Of a DNA stretch of 8,413 nucleotides, positions 1 to 7,148 are shown in pieces. The position numbers and the translations under genes are program-made. The first letter of the stretch is position 1. Each line of letters starts with the position of its first letter. This DNA comes from RPQK01 sp041946865 (lineage in GTDB: Bacteria; Acidobacteriota; UBA6911; RPQK01). The stretch is taken from assembly GCA_041946865.1 (NCBI GenBank), contig JBHGBF010000244.1:1-8413 (forward strand), given 5' to 3'. The notes beneath the pieces are model-generated. The model saw only the letters and a program-made list of their open reading frames with translations. It was not told the DNA's origin and did no database searches.

Positions 1-70
1 CATGATGAACTCCAAAAGCGCCCGCCGCTTCGCTCGCAGAAAACTGAGCGGTTACCACAGGGTCGCAAAC

Positions 71-180
71 GCAGCGCTTTTTGCGGAGCGCGTCGGGTGC
101 GCGGAAGCAACATCGATTCGTACTGAAGGCACGTATCCGACGCGCTCCGCATCCGCTGACGGTCCGCTGGAAAGCGCTGC
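71..180. repeat. Nested palindromic structure beside a transposase remnant
   Basis: Two sets of inverted repeats are nested here. The outer pair is 10 bp and perfect (GCAGCGCTTT at 71-80, complement at 171-180). The inner pair begins with 15 perfect bp (TGCGGAGCGCGTCGG at 82-96, complement at 137-151) and extends inward to 82-101/132-151 when two G-T pairs are allowed, leaving a 30-nt loop at 102-131. The 19 nt between inner and outer right arms (152-170) contain TCCGCTG twice. The structure starts about 40 nt past the transposase stop codon, so it may be a relic of the insertion sequence end, a REP-like element or a miniature element. I do not recognise the sequence itself. The rest of 1-220 shows no supported gene. 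Confidence 0.5.
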
Positions 181-220
181 TCTTGACGGTCATTTCGAAG
201 GTCCTTTCGGCCAAGAATCG

Positions 221-660
221 CTACTGCCCCGTATCTCGCACTTTCTTACAGGATTCCACCTTGGCGATCATGGCCTCGGCGGTAGCCACCCACTTGAACG
301 GTTTGGGTGATTTCTCGTATCCGGAAAGGTATTGATAAATGGCCTGCTCGAGTTCCTCAACGCTTCGGAACACACCCCCAACGAATGCGTCTACGCGTGA
401 TTGCCCCGAAGCAGCGTTCGACCAGGTTGAGCCAGGAACTGCTGGTGGGGATGAAATGAAAATGAAATCGGCTGTGACTCTTCTTTCGTTTGAGCCAACC
501 CTGGACTCCCTTCCCCTTGTGCGTGAGTAGTTGTCCAAAACGAGATGGATGTCGAGATCGGGGGGCAGCTGTCGCTCCAGTTCGTTCAAGAATCTCAGGA
601 GTTCGCGCTGCCGGTGACGGGGCAGGCACTGTCCGCTCACCTTGCCGTCCAAAATGGCTG
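221..660 (-). pseudogene. IS630-family transposase, C-terminal fragment with two frameshifts
   Basis: This is the remnant of a DDE transposase (IS630 type, DDE_3 fold), a cut-and-paste enzyme. On the minus strand the recognisable part begins near ILDGKVSGQC (about 657) and reads through RFLNELERQLPPDLDIHLVL to DNY, whose Asp (codon 533-535) is the expected second catalytic acid. One base is missing near 525-526, so the protein continues in another frame: THKGKGVQGWL, FHFHFIPTSSSWLNLVERCF (Glu codon 417-419, third catalytic acid) and ITRRRIRWG. One extra base at a run of five Cs (375-379) restores the first frame: VFRSVEELEQAIYQYLSGY, then the usual PKPFKWVATAEAMIAKVE tail and a stop at 221-223. 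The N-terminal helix-turn-helix half and the first catalytic Asp are absent, so it cannot be active. Family assignment is firm; the left junction is approximate. Confidence 0.85.
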
Positions 661-994
661 GAGGCTTCGCAGGGTCCACGCTGACAGGGAGGCGTGTGTG
701 ACTCCGATCAGACGACGGGACCTGCAATCCCACTCGGCACTCCGGGCAGCGAATCCATACGTCCTGCCTTGGCGCAGGTCATGGAACCGGTCGAAGACAG
801 GGATCTGTCGAAGCGGAATCCGTTGCCTCCAAGCCGGATAAAACGCAGCGGTGGGGTATTGGGCCCTGTCGAAGTACTGGGCGATCGTGGCAGGTGGGCC
901 GAAGACTACCTGGCATCGGGCCCGTCTTTTCATCATCGCGGGTGCCCGAACGGGCAGGAGGGACTCCCAAGAAGGTGCCCCGAAATCTCCCCTA
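661..994. other. Gene-poor stretch before the efflux operon
   Basis: Frames are open on both strands here, as expected at this GC content, but none gives a protein I recognise and none has a good ribosome binding site. The only motif noticed is a Cys-Pro-Glu-Cys stretch on the minus strand around 733-765 (IRCPECRVGLQVP), continuous in frame with the transposase fragment. It resembles one knuckle of a zinc ribbon but has no second Cys pair. The hexamer-rich motif CTGTCGAAG occurs at 806-814 and again near 866-874. The stretch is probably the relic of sequence disrupted when the insertion sequence decayed. Confidence 0.4.
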
Positions 995-1013
995 TTGTTA
1001 AGTTTTGTAACAA
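995..1013. promoter_or_regulatory. Candidate operator upstream of efflux operon
   Basis: TTGTTA (995-1000) and TAACAA (1008-1013) form a perfect 6-bp inverted repeat around a 7-nt AT-rich spacer. The same bases can be read as a tandem site, GTTAA-N5-GTAAC (997-1011). This differs from the enterobacterial CpxR consensus GTAAA-N5-GTAAA at two of ten positions. The site lies 64-82 nt upstream of the first efflux start codon, in an AT-rich pocket of a GC-rich region. A CpxR-like regulator is encoded at the other end of the window. No convincing -35/-10 pair is visible, so the promoter position is unknown. Confidence 0.35.
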
Positions 1014-1046
1014 ATTCACACATCCCGCCAGGCTCTCCGTATCTCC

Positions 1047-1067
1047 AGCTAGTAGCTATCAACTATC
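1047..1067 (+). repeat. Three 7-nt tandem repeats in the efflux leader
   Basis: AGCTAGT, AGCTATC and AACTATC follow one another without gaps and end directly at the ribosome binding site. The middle heptad AGCTATC also occurs in the leader of the two-component operon on the minus strand (7909-7915). The repeats could be chance simple sequence or part of an operator. Confidence 0.4.
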
Positions 1068-1071
1068 GGAG
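1068..1071 (+). promoter_or_regulatory. Ribosome binding site of the outer-membrane factor gene
   Basis: GGAG is placed 5 nt before the ATG at 1077. This favours that start over the in-frame ATG at 1125, which also precedes the hydrophobic signal segment but has only a weak AGG 4 nt upstream. Confidence 0.6.
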
Positions 1072-1076
1072 ATCTT

Positions 1077-2507
1077 ATGGACGGTAATTACGGAATCAGA
1101 AAAGGGAGACGGCGCCGCAGGCTAATGGATCTCGTCTTGGCCGGCGGTCTCTTGTTGTCGAGCGGATGCGGCGCGGCTGTCGCCCGAAAGACCGCTGTGG
1201 TGGAGCCGCCGGTTACCCCGGTGACCTGGAATGCCGAGATGAAGGAGGGCCTTTCCACGAACCAGTCCGGGCTAGACACGCTGGCGAAATGGTGGACCGT
1301 TCTCGACGATCCTGTCCTCACCCGCCTGATTGAGAAGGGAATTGATGGAAACGTCGACCTCCGCCAGGCGGAGGCGCGAGTGCGCGAGGCTCGCGCCCGG
1401 AGGGGCGGCGCACAGGCCGATCGTATGCCAACTCTCCAGTTCTCCCCCTCGGCCAGCGGAAGCTCCAGGGCGGAGTCGAGTAACTCGCTCTTTGCCCTCG
1501 GGTTCGATGCCTCATGGGAGGCCGACCTGTTTGGGGCAAAACGAAAAGCGGCGCAGGCGGCTGATCTGACTATGCAGGCGAGCATAGAGGATCTGCGGGA
1601 CATCCTGGTAAGCCTGGTCGCCGAGATCGCTTTGAACTACATGGAAGTGCGTACTTTTCAGGTGCGCCTCGACAACGCAACGGACAACGTCAAGTTCCAG
1701 GAGGAGACTTACGACATCGCTAGGTGGCGGTTCGAGGCTGGCCTGACCACTCAGCTCGATGTCGAACAGGCTCGCCAGAACCTGGAGCAGACCCGAGCTT
1801 CAATCCCGAGTCTTCGGGCGGGTTTGGAACAGGCCAAGAACCGGATTGCGGTTCTGATCGGGCAAGAACCAGGAACCGTCGGAAATGAGCTGGGTGAAGG
1901 GGAGATCCCAGTGACCCCCGTGGAGCTCGCTGTCGGCATTCCTGCCGACACGCTCCGGAGACGTCCGGACGTCCGCCGCGCTGAGCGACAACTGGCGGCC
2001 CAGACAGCGCAAGTCGGCGCGGCGAAAGCCGAAAGGTTCCCGAGACTCTCTCTGGTCGGCTCGATTGGACTGGAGGCCCTTTCGATCGGAAACCTGTTGT
2101 CGACCGGCGCACGTTTGCTGACCGCCGGCCTGAATATCGGCCAGACGGCGTTCGACGCCGGTCGAATCGGAAACAACATTGAAGTGCAGAACGCTTTGCA
2201 GCAGCAGGCGCTCCTCACGTACCGGTCCTCGGTGCTCACCGCGCTCGAGGATGTGGAGGGCGCGCTCGTTGACTATGCGGAGGAGCAGGCACGACGGCGC
2301 TCCCTCATGCAGGCGACCGAAGCGGCGCAGAGGGCGGCTGAACTGGCGAGTACTCAGTACCAGGGAGGTCTGATCGACTTTCAGGCGGTTCTCGACTCTC
2401 AGCGTTCCCTCCTGTCCCTCGAGGATCAACTGGCGTCGAGCACCGGCACGATCGCGTCGAATCTGGTTCGCGTTTACAAAGCGCTTGGTGGCGGTTGGGA
2501 CAAGTAA
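1077..2507 (+). CDS. Outer-membrane efflux factor lipoprotein (OprM/NodT type, TolC superfamily)
   Basis: This is the 476-aa outer-membrane channel of a tripartite pump. The N-terminus has a basic stretch (RKGRRRRR, residues 8-15), a hydrophobic segment (18-27) and a lipobox-like SSGC with the Cys at 31, indicating a lipid-anchored mature protein. Ser rather than Leu at -3 makes the lipobox less than ideal. Two OEP repeats follow, about 73-262 and 290-470. Landmarks are WWTVLDDPVLTRLIEKGI (72-89), the second-repeat signature RRRPDVRRAERQLAAQTAQV (294-313) leading into FPRLSLVGSIG, and TAFDAGRIGNNIE (357-369). It ends in YKALGGGWDK, the characteristic tail of this family, so it appears full length. 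It is first in the operon and 16 nt ahead of the adaptor, which makes it the dedicated exit duct rather than a shared TolC. Substrate is not deducible. Confidence 0.93.
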   Translation: MDGNYGIRKGRRRRRLMDLVLAGGLLLSSGCGAAVARKTAVVEPPVTPVTWNAEMKEGLSTNQSGLDTLAKWWTVLDDPVLTRLIEKGIDGNVDLRQAEARVREARARRGGAQADRMPTLQFSPSASGSSRAESSNSLFALGFDASWEADLFGAKRKAAQAADLTMQASIEDLRDILVSLVAEIALNYMEVRTFQVRLDNATDNVKFQEETYDIARWRFEAGLTTQLDVEQARQNLEQTRASIPSLRAGLEQAKNRIAVLIGQEPGTVGNELGEGEIPVTPVELAVGIPADTLRRRPDVRRAERQLAAQTAQVGAAKAERFPRLSLVGSIGLEALSIGNLLSTGARLLTAGLNIGQTAFDAGRIGNNIEVQNALQQQALLTYRSSVLTALEDVEGALVDYAEEQARRRSLMQATEAAQRAAELASTQYQGGLIDFQAVLDSQRSLLSLEDQLASSTGTIASNLVRVYKALGGGWDK

Positions 2508-2523
2508 GGCAGGAATAAGGACC

Positions 2524-3831
2524 ATGAACACGACAAATCAGGAATTGAATCATCAGGAAGTGGCGAAGACATTGGAGGTAAGCCGGTCGGGGAGCTGGCC
2601 CCGGCGCCTGAAGCGCCTGGCGACCTGGGTGATTTTTGTGGGGACGCTCTGTGCAGCAGCCTGGCACTTTTTCGTCAGGGAAACGAACACCGAGGCCTCC
2701 GTGCGGTATCTGACCCAGCCGGCTGTCAGCGGGGATTTGAGGCTGACAATCACTGCTACGGGGAACCTGGAGCCAACCAATGAGGTCGAGGTCGGCAGCG
2801 AGATATCCGGCATGATTGAAACCGTTGAGGTGGAGAGGGACGAATACGTCACGGCAGGTCAGGTCCTTGCGCGGGTGAACACGACGAAGCTGGAAGCGCA
2901 GGCCGCCCAGCTCGAAAGCGCACTGCAGGCCGCGCAGGCAAGACTCCTGCAGTCACAGGCGACCCTGGCCGAAAGCCGTAGTCAGCTTTCGAGGCTGGAG
3001 CGGGTTCGAGAACTAAGTGGTGGGAAAGTCCCTTCCCAGCAAGAGCTGGAAGCCGGTCAGGCGGCCGTCAAACGCGCCGAAGCCGACGAGGCCAGCGCGA
3101 AAGCGGCCGTGTCCCAGGCGCAGGCGACGCTGGACGCGACCCGAACGGATCTGTCTAAGGCGATCATCAAATCACCGATCAACGGGGTCGTCTTGAAGCG
3201 ATCCATCGAGCCCGGCCAGACCGTCGCAGCGACTTTCCAGGCGCCTGTCCTGTTCACAATAGCCGAGGACCTGCGGCGGATGGAGCTTCACGTCGACGTT
3301 GACGAGGCAGACGTCAGCCAGGTAAGGGTTGGGCAGAGAGCGACATTCGCTGTCGACGCATACCCGGAGCGTAAGTTCGCCGCCCGGATCACAAAGGTGA
3401 GTTTCGGATCCGAAACAGTCGAAGGCGTCGTGATATACGAGGCGGTGCTGGATGTCAAAAACCCCGAGCTGTTGCTTCGTCCGGGCATGACCGCGACGGC
3501 GGAGATCACGACCAGGATTACGAAGAATGCGTTGCTAGTTCCAAACGCCGCGCTCCGATTCTCGCCTGATGATGCCAACGAGCAAACGTCGAGTGGGAGT
3601 ACGAGCCTCGTCAACAGGTTGATGCCACGTCCTCCTGCCCCGGCGGCGAAGAAAAAGAGCACGCAGGCGGCAGGAAGGGAACAGCAGTTGTATGTGCTTC
3701 GGGAAGGGAAGCCGGTGGCGGTCAAGATCACCGTGGGGGCGACCGACGGCATGATGACCGAAGTTATCGGAGGGGACCTCAAACCCGGAACCGCCCTTGT
3801 TGTCGAGACCCTGACAGGAAGGAGCAACTGA
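2524..3831 (+). CDS. MacA-type periplasmic adaptor (membrane fusion protein, HlyD family)
   Basis: This 435-aa adaptor bridges the inner-membrane transporter to the outer-membrane channel. Order: cytoplasmic N-terminus with Arg/Lys (27-31), one membrane anchor (about 32-50), first lipoyl half (about 80-118, GNLEPTNEVEVGSEISGMI), a long Ala/Gln/Glu-rich coiled-coil hairpin (about 122-212), second lipoyl half (IKSPINGVVLKRSIEPGQTV, 215-234), beta-barrel domain (252-330, ending LLRPGMTATAEIT), and a membrane-proximal domain to the end. Between barrel and last domain, residues about 346-386 form a Ser/Pro/Ala/Lys-rich linker that looks disordered. The ATG at 2524 is preferred because the in-frame GTG at 2485 lies inside the upstream gene; GGA sits very close to the ATG and AGGA lies about 10 nt upstream. 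Its partners follow at once: the ATPase starts 1 nt after the stop. Confidence 0.92.
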   Translation: MNTTNQELNHQEVAKTLEVSRSGSWPRRLKRLATWVIFVGTLCAAAWHFFVRETNTEASVRYLTQPAVSGDLRLTITATGNLEPTNEVEVGSEISGMIETVEVERDEYVTAGQVLARVNTTKLEAQAAQLESALQAAQARLLQSQATLAESRSQLSRLERVRELSGGKVPSQQELEAGQAAVKRAEADEASAKAAVSQAQATLDATRTDLSKAIIKSPINGVVLKRSIEPGQTVAATFQAPVLFTIAEDLRRMELHVDVDEADVSQVRVGQRATFAVDAYPERKFAARITKVSFGSETVEGVVIYEAVLDVKNPELLLRPGMTATAEITTRITKNALLVPNAALRFSPDDANEQTSSGSTSLVNRLMPRPPAPAAKKKSTQAAGREQQLYVLREGKPVAVKITVGATDGMMTEVIGGDLKPGTALVVETLTGRSN

Positions 3832-3832
3832 G

Positions 3833-4564
3833 ATGAGAAGCCAGAGCCCTTCTGTCTCGGGGGGCGCGCCCCTTATCGAGCTCAGGCGGGTAACTAAGGT
3901 TTATGGTGACGGCGCGGCCGCCGTGCACGCTCTCCGCGGGGTTGACCTGACCATCGCCCGAGGCGACTTTGTCTCGATCATGGGCCCGAGCGGATCGGGC
4001 AAGTCAACCGCGATGAATATCCTGGGGTGTCTGGATACTCCGACGTCCGGCGACTACCTCTTCCAGGGAGTCGAGGTGGGAAGCCTTTCTCGGGCCCAGC
4101 GCGCCCTCATGCGTCGCCACTACCTGGGCTTTGTCTTCCAGGGATTCAACCTGCTTGCCAGGACATCGGCCCTTGAGAACGTCGAGTTGCCTCTCCTTTA
4201 CCGGGGTGTGCGGTCGTCGAAGAGACGAGCAGCCGCCCGGGAGGCGCTGAATCTCGTCGGGTTGACCGGGTGGGAACACCACACGCCCGGTGAGCTGTCC
4301 GGGGGTCAGCAACAGAGGGTCGCTATCGCGAGAGCCCTCGCGACCGGGCCTGCGGTGCTGCTCGCCGACGAACCGACTGGAAACCTGGACAGGGCTCGCA
4401 GCCGGGAAATCATGGAACTGCTCCGTGCTCTCAACCAGGAACGGGGCCTCACAATTGTGATGATTACGCACGACGCCGATATGGCGGCGTACGCCGGCCG
4501 GATCATCCATTTCGTCGATGGGCTGGTCGAGGCGGCGAACGAGAAGGTTGAGGTGCCGCAATGA
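3833..4564 (+). CDS. ABC transporter ATPase, MacB/LolD type
   Basis: This 243-aa cytoplasmic ATP-binding subunit powers the efflux complex. All nucleotide-binding motifs are intact: Walker A GPSGSGKS (51-58), Q-loop Gln103 in FVFQGFNLL, ABC signature LSGGQQQR (155-162), Walker B VLLADE (175-180) with catalytic Glu180, D-loop GNLD (183-186) and switch His213. The sequences around FVFQGFNLL and DEPTGNLD are typical of the MacB/LolD/FtsE group. In E. coli MacB the ATPase and permease are fused; here they are separate, a common arrangement. AGGAG lies 9 nt before the ATG. The stop overlaps the permease start in ATGA (4561-4564), suggesting translational coupling and equal amounts of the two subunits. 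The first 13 residues are a poorly conserved extension. Confidence 0.95.
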   Translation: MRSQSPSVSGGAPLIELRRVTKVYGDGAAAVHALRGVDLTIARGDFVSIMGPSGSGKSTAMNILGCLDTPTSGDYLFQGVEVGSLSRAQRALMRRHYLGFVFQGFNLLARTSALENVELPLLYRGVRSSKRRAAAREALNLVGLTGWEHHTPGELSGGQQQRVAIARALATGPAVLLADEPTGNLDRARSREIMELLRALNQERGLTIVMITHDADMAAYAGRIIHFVDGLVEAANEKVEVPQ

Positions 4565-5763
4565 TCTGGAACGCATTTCTGTTGGCAATTCGCGAGGTTC
4601 GACGCAACTTGATGCGCTCGTCATTGACGATGCTCGGGATCGTGATTGGTGTCGCGGCGGTTATCATCATGGTCACCCTAGGGCAAGGGGCCACCGCTTC
4701 TGTGACCAAGCAGATTTCGAGCCTGGGCAGCAACTTGTTGATGGTCAATCCGGGGCAGATGATGGGTCCCCAACAGGGATCGGCGCCGCCTTTCGACGTA
4801 AGCGATGCGACTGCAATCGCGACGGGAATTAATTCCGTAAGAGCCGTCGCTCCCCTTGCTTCGTCCAGTCAATCCGCGATCTATGGAAATGCCAACTGGT
4901 CGACTGGCGTGCAGGGCACGGACAACGCTTTTTTTGAGGTGCGAGAGTGGGATCTCACGTCCGGCCGGCAGTTCACCGAAAGCGAGCTGCGATCCGGCAG
5001 GGCGGTGGTGATTCTGGGCGAAACCGTCCGAGACAAACTGTTCGGCAAGGGGGACCCTGTGGGTAAGACCATCCGCCTGGAGAAGCTGGCATGCCAGGTG
5101 ATCGGCTTGCTGGAGTCCAAGGGCCAGAACAGTATGGGCCAGGATCAGGACGATATCGTCGTGATTCCGCTGCGTACGTTTCAACGGCGGATTTCCGGCA
5201 ACAGCGACGTCCGAATGATTCAGGTGGCGGTCCGGGATGGCGCCTCCACCGAGCGGGTGAAGAAGGAGATCGAGGAATTGTTACGCGTCCGACGGCACAT
5301 CTCCGGGACGAAAGAGGACAATTTCCGGGTCATGGATCTGAAGGAGATATCGACGATGCTGACGGGAACAACCACGCTACTGACCGGGCTGCTTGGCGCC
5401 GTTGCCGGTGTGAGCCTGCTTGTGGGCGGCATAGGAATCATGAACATTATGCTGGTTTCGGTTACCGAACGCACCCGGGAGATCGGCGTGCGCCTTGCCA
5501 TCGGGGCGCTGGAAAAGGAGGTGCTGACTCAGTTCCTGGTTGAAGCAATGGTTTTGTCATCGCTGGGGGGACTGGTTGGAATCGTTATCGCAATCAGCGC
5601 GTCGTTGTGGTTGGCCGGTGTCCTGAATGTCGCCTTCATCTTTGACCCCAAAATGGCAATCCTGGCCTTCGTCTTCTCGGCGTCGGTCGGGATGGTCTTC
5701 GGCTTCTTCCCGGCCCGCAAAGCCGCCCGCCTGGATCCCATAGAGGCCCTGCGGCATGAGTAG
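4561..5763 (+). CDS. ABC transporter permease, MacB/FtsX type
   Basis: This 400-aa inner-membrane subunit pairs with the preceding ATPase. It has the family's four-helix layout: TM1 (about 22-42), a large periplasmic core domain (MacB_PCD, about 45-270), then TM2 (274-298), TM3 (325-352) and TM4 (365-385). The FtsX core appears as GGIGIMNIMLVSVTERTREI (289-308) followed by GVRLAIGA (309-316), and the protein ends with the typical ARLDPIEALRHE. Proteins of this type do not carry substrate through a membrane pore. They couple ATP hydrolysis to periplasmic conformational change that drives cargo from the periplasm into the adaptor and channel. The GAL at 315-317, where many relatives have GAR, is a minor variation. 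It is the last gene of the operon, followed by the repeat hairpin. Confidence 0.94.
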   Translation: MIWNAFLLAIREVRRNLMRSSLTMLGIVIGVAAVIIMVTLGQGATASVTKQISSLGSNLLMVNPGQMMGPQQGSAPPFDVSDATAIATGINSVRAVAPLASSSQSAIYGNANWSTGVQGTDNAFFEVREWDLTSGRQFTESELRSGRAVVILGETVRDKLFGKGDPVGKTIRLEKLACQVIGLLESKGQNSMGQDQDDIVVIPLRTFQRRISGNSDVRMIQVAVRDGASTERVKKEIEELLRVRRHISGTKEDNFRVMDLKEISTMLTGTTTLLTGLLGAVAGVSLLVGGIGIMNIMLVSVTERTREIGVRLAIGALEKEVLTQFLVEAMVLSSLGGLVGIVIAISASLWLAGVLNVAFIFDPKMAILAFVFSASVGMVFGFFPARKAARLDPIEALRHE

Positions 5764-5767
5764 TCCC

Positions 5768-5848
5768 GACAGGGTCGACAGGGTTGACAGGATTAACAGG
5801 ATGAACAGGACTGGATTCGTTAATCCTGTTTATCCTGTTAATCCTGTC
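5768..5848. repeat. 9-nt tandem repeats forming a 25-bp hairpin between convergent genes
   Basis: Five 9-nt units run forward from 5768 (GACAGGGTC, GACAGGGTT, GACAGGATT, AACAGGATG, then partial AACAGGA). Three units run in the opposite sense at 5822-5848 (AATCCTGTT, TATCCTGTT, AATCCTGTC). Arms 5786-5810 and 5824-5848 pair over all 25 positions, with one G-U at 5803/5831, around a 13-nt loop. The last base of the right arm is the last base of the kinase stop codon. The hairpin forms in either transcript and is well placed to separate the efflux operon from the two-component operon. Neither side carries a clear U-tract, so classical intrinsic termination is uncertain; blocking 3' exonuclease is an alternative role. 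Confidence 0.75.
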
Positions 5849-7143
5849 TAAGATTCCGCAATCGGCAGGCGGATTTCCACCTCAAGGCCGGGGTTCATGT
5901 TACGCGCTTTGATTTCACCACGGTGAAGCCGGATCGCGCGTTGGGCGATGGCTAATCCCAACCCGACGCCGCCTGTGTCCCGGTTCCGATCGTCGTCGAC
6001 ACGGTAGAAGGGACGAAAGATGTCCTTGAGAGCGTTCTCCGGAATCCCGGGCCCCTGATCCCGAATCTGCACGACCACGGCCCCGTCCTGCCTGAAACCA
6101 CGCACGTCGACACAACTTCCCGGCCCAGTATAGTGGACCGCGTTGCGAAGGACGTTCTCTACTCCTCGTCTCAGCAGTTCGTGGTCGCCCTTACACGTCA
6201 GCTGCTCCTCGACCGAGAGATGGATTTCACAATTCCGGGCCTGCGACTCCAGCCGGCTGTCTTCCACGATTGCGGCCAGCAGCGACGAGATATCCACTGA
6301 GGAGGCATTGCGGGCCGACGCGTCCCCTTCGGCTCGAGTCATCTGAAGAAGCTCGTCGATTAATCCCGCCAACCGGTTGATCTCTTTGTCTATCTGTGCG
6401 AGCGCGACGCTTGCATCGGGCCCCGATCTGGCTAGCGCCAGGGCGAAACGAAGCCGTGTGAGAGGGGACCGGAGCTCGTGGGAAACGTCCTGCAGCAACC
6501 TCCGCTCGGCAGTCAGGAGCGTTTCGATACGCTCCGCCATTTCATTGAATGAACGAGCCAGGTCTCCAATCTCGTCCCGCCGCTTGGAAGCGTACCTCGC
6601 CGACAGGTCCCCCTGCCCAAAACGGACCATCGTATTTCGAAGAGCTCGAACCGGTTTGGCCAACGACCAGGCGAGGACATAGGAGAGCAGAACAACGACG
6701 AGGACGATCCAGCCGTACGAGAGCAGATCAGAGAACGGGTCAAAGTCGAGCGGCGCGTCGATCAGGAGGAAGTAGCGACCGTCAGGCGAAGCACGTTTGA
6801 CCAGGAACCTTCCAGGCGGCAGGAGCCGGAATCGCGGCCGTTCTTCAGCTTTCGCCAGAAGATCCCGGAGGTCATCTCCACTGGACAGGTCACGCCCGGT
6901 CGAATCGAGAAGGCGTTGACGTCCCGGAAACTTTCGCTCGTAGCGGGCGAGTGTTTGTGCGAGCGCCTCCTTCCCACCCGATTCGTATGAACGGACAGCC
7001 TCCTCGGTCAAGAAGGCGATCATTCTTCTGCCCATGTCGTGGCGGAGCTGCCCGGCGGATGCGAGCCAGAACGAAGTCACGACGTAGGCGGTCAGACTAA
7101 AGATCAGCAGACCAAAAGACCACAAGAGAATCCTGCGGAACAT
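5848..7143 (-). CDS. Sensor histidine kinase, CpxA-like
   Basis: This 431-aa membrane kinase partners the response regulator encoded just upstream. Order: TM1 (about 5-27), a roughly 115-residue periplasmic sensor region (28-142) with no family I can name, TM2 (about 143-161), HAMP (about 162-215, with DEIGDLARSFNEMAERI), dimerisation/phosphoacceptor domain with DVSHELRSPLTRLRF (219-233; phospho-His222), and an ATPase domain. The latter has N-box ENVLRNAVHYT (329-339), G1 DQGPGIPE (362-369), F-box IFRPFYRVDD (375-384) and G2 GGVGLGLAIA (391-400). All catalytic motifs are present. H-box, HAMP and overall length resemble CpxA, which in enterobacteria senses envelope stress. The ATG lies 5 nt after the regulator stop codon, so the two are probably co-translated. 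It converges on the efflux operon across the repeat hairpin. Confidence 0.93.
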   Translation of the reverse strand: MFRRILLWSFGLLIFSLTAYVVTSFWLASAGQLRHDMGRRMIAFLTEEAVRSYESGGKEALAQTLARYERKFPGRQRLLDSTGRDLSSGDDLRDLLAKAEERPRFRLLPPGRFLVKRASPDGRYFLLIDAPLDFDPFSDLLSYGWIVLVVVLLSYVLAWSLAKPVRALRNTMVRFGQGDLSARYASKRRDEIGDLARSFNEMAERIETLLTAERRLLQDVSHELRSPLTRLRFALALARSGPDASVALAQIDKEINRLAGLIDELLQMTRAEGDASARNASSVDISSLLAAIVEDSRLESQARNCEIHLSVEEQLTCKGDHELLRRGVENVLRNAVHYTGPGSCVDVRGFRQDGAVVVQIRDQGPGIPENALKDIFRPFYRVDDDRNRDTGGVGLGLAIAQRAIRLHRGEIKARNMNPGLEVEIRLPIAES

Positions 7144-7148
7144 GTTCT

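Noticed and set aside
71..180. Integron attC site
   Set aside because: The structure is palindromic with an asymmetric insert, but the conserved RYYYAAC and GTTRRRY ends are not at the outer arms and no integrase or cassette is visible.
637..1062. Long minus-strand open frame (about 141 codons) upstream of the efflux operon
   Set aside because: It has no recognisable domain, no ribosome binding site, odd composition for a protein, and overlaps both the candidate operator and the transposase junction. Open frames this long are expected by chance at this GC content.
694..1125. Plus-strand open frame ending in the outer-membrane factor gene
   Set aside because: It has no domain or convincing start, and its end overlaps the real gene start at 1077 in another frame.
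2485..2523. GTG start for the adaptor inside the preceding gene
   Set aside because: The 13 extra residues are not needed for the membrane anchor, they overlap the outer-membrane factor gene, and the ATG at 2524 fits the gene gap better.
5768..5848. CRISPR array
   Set aside because: The 9-nt units are contiguous with no spacers, and they invert halfway; no cas gene is present.
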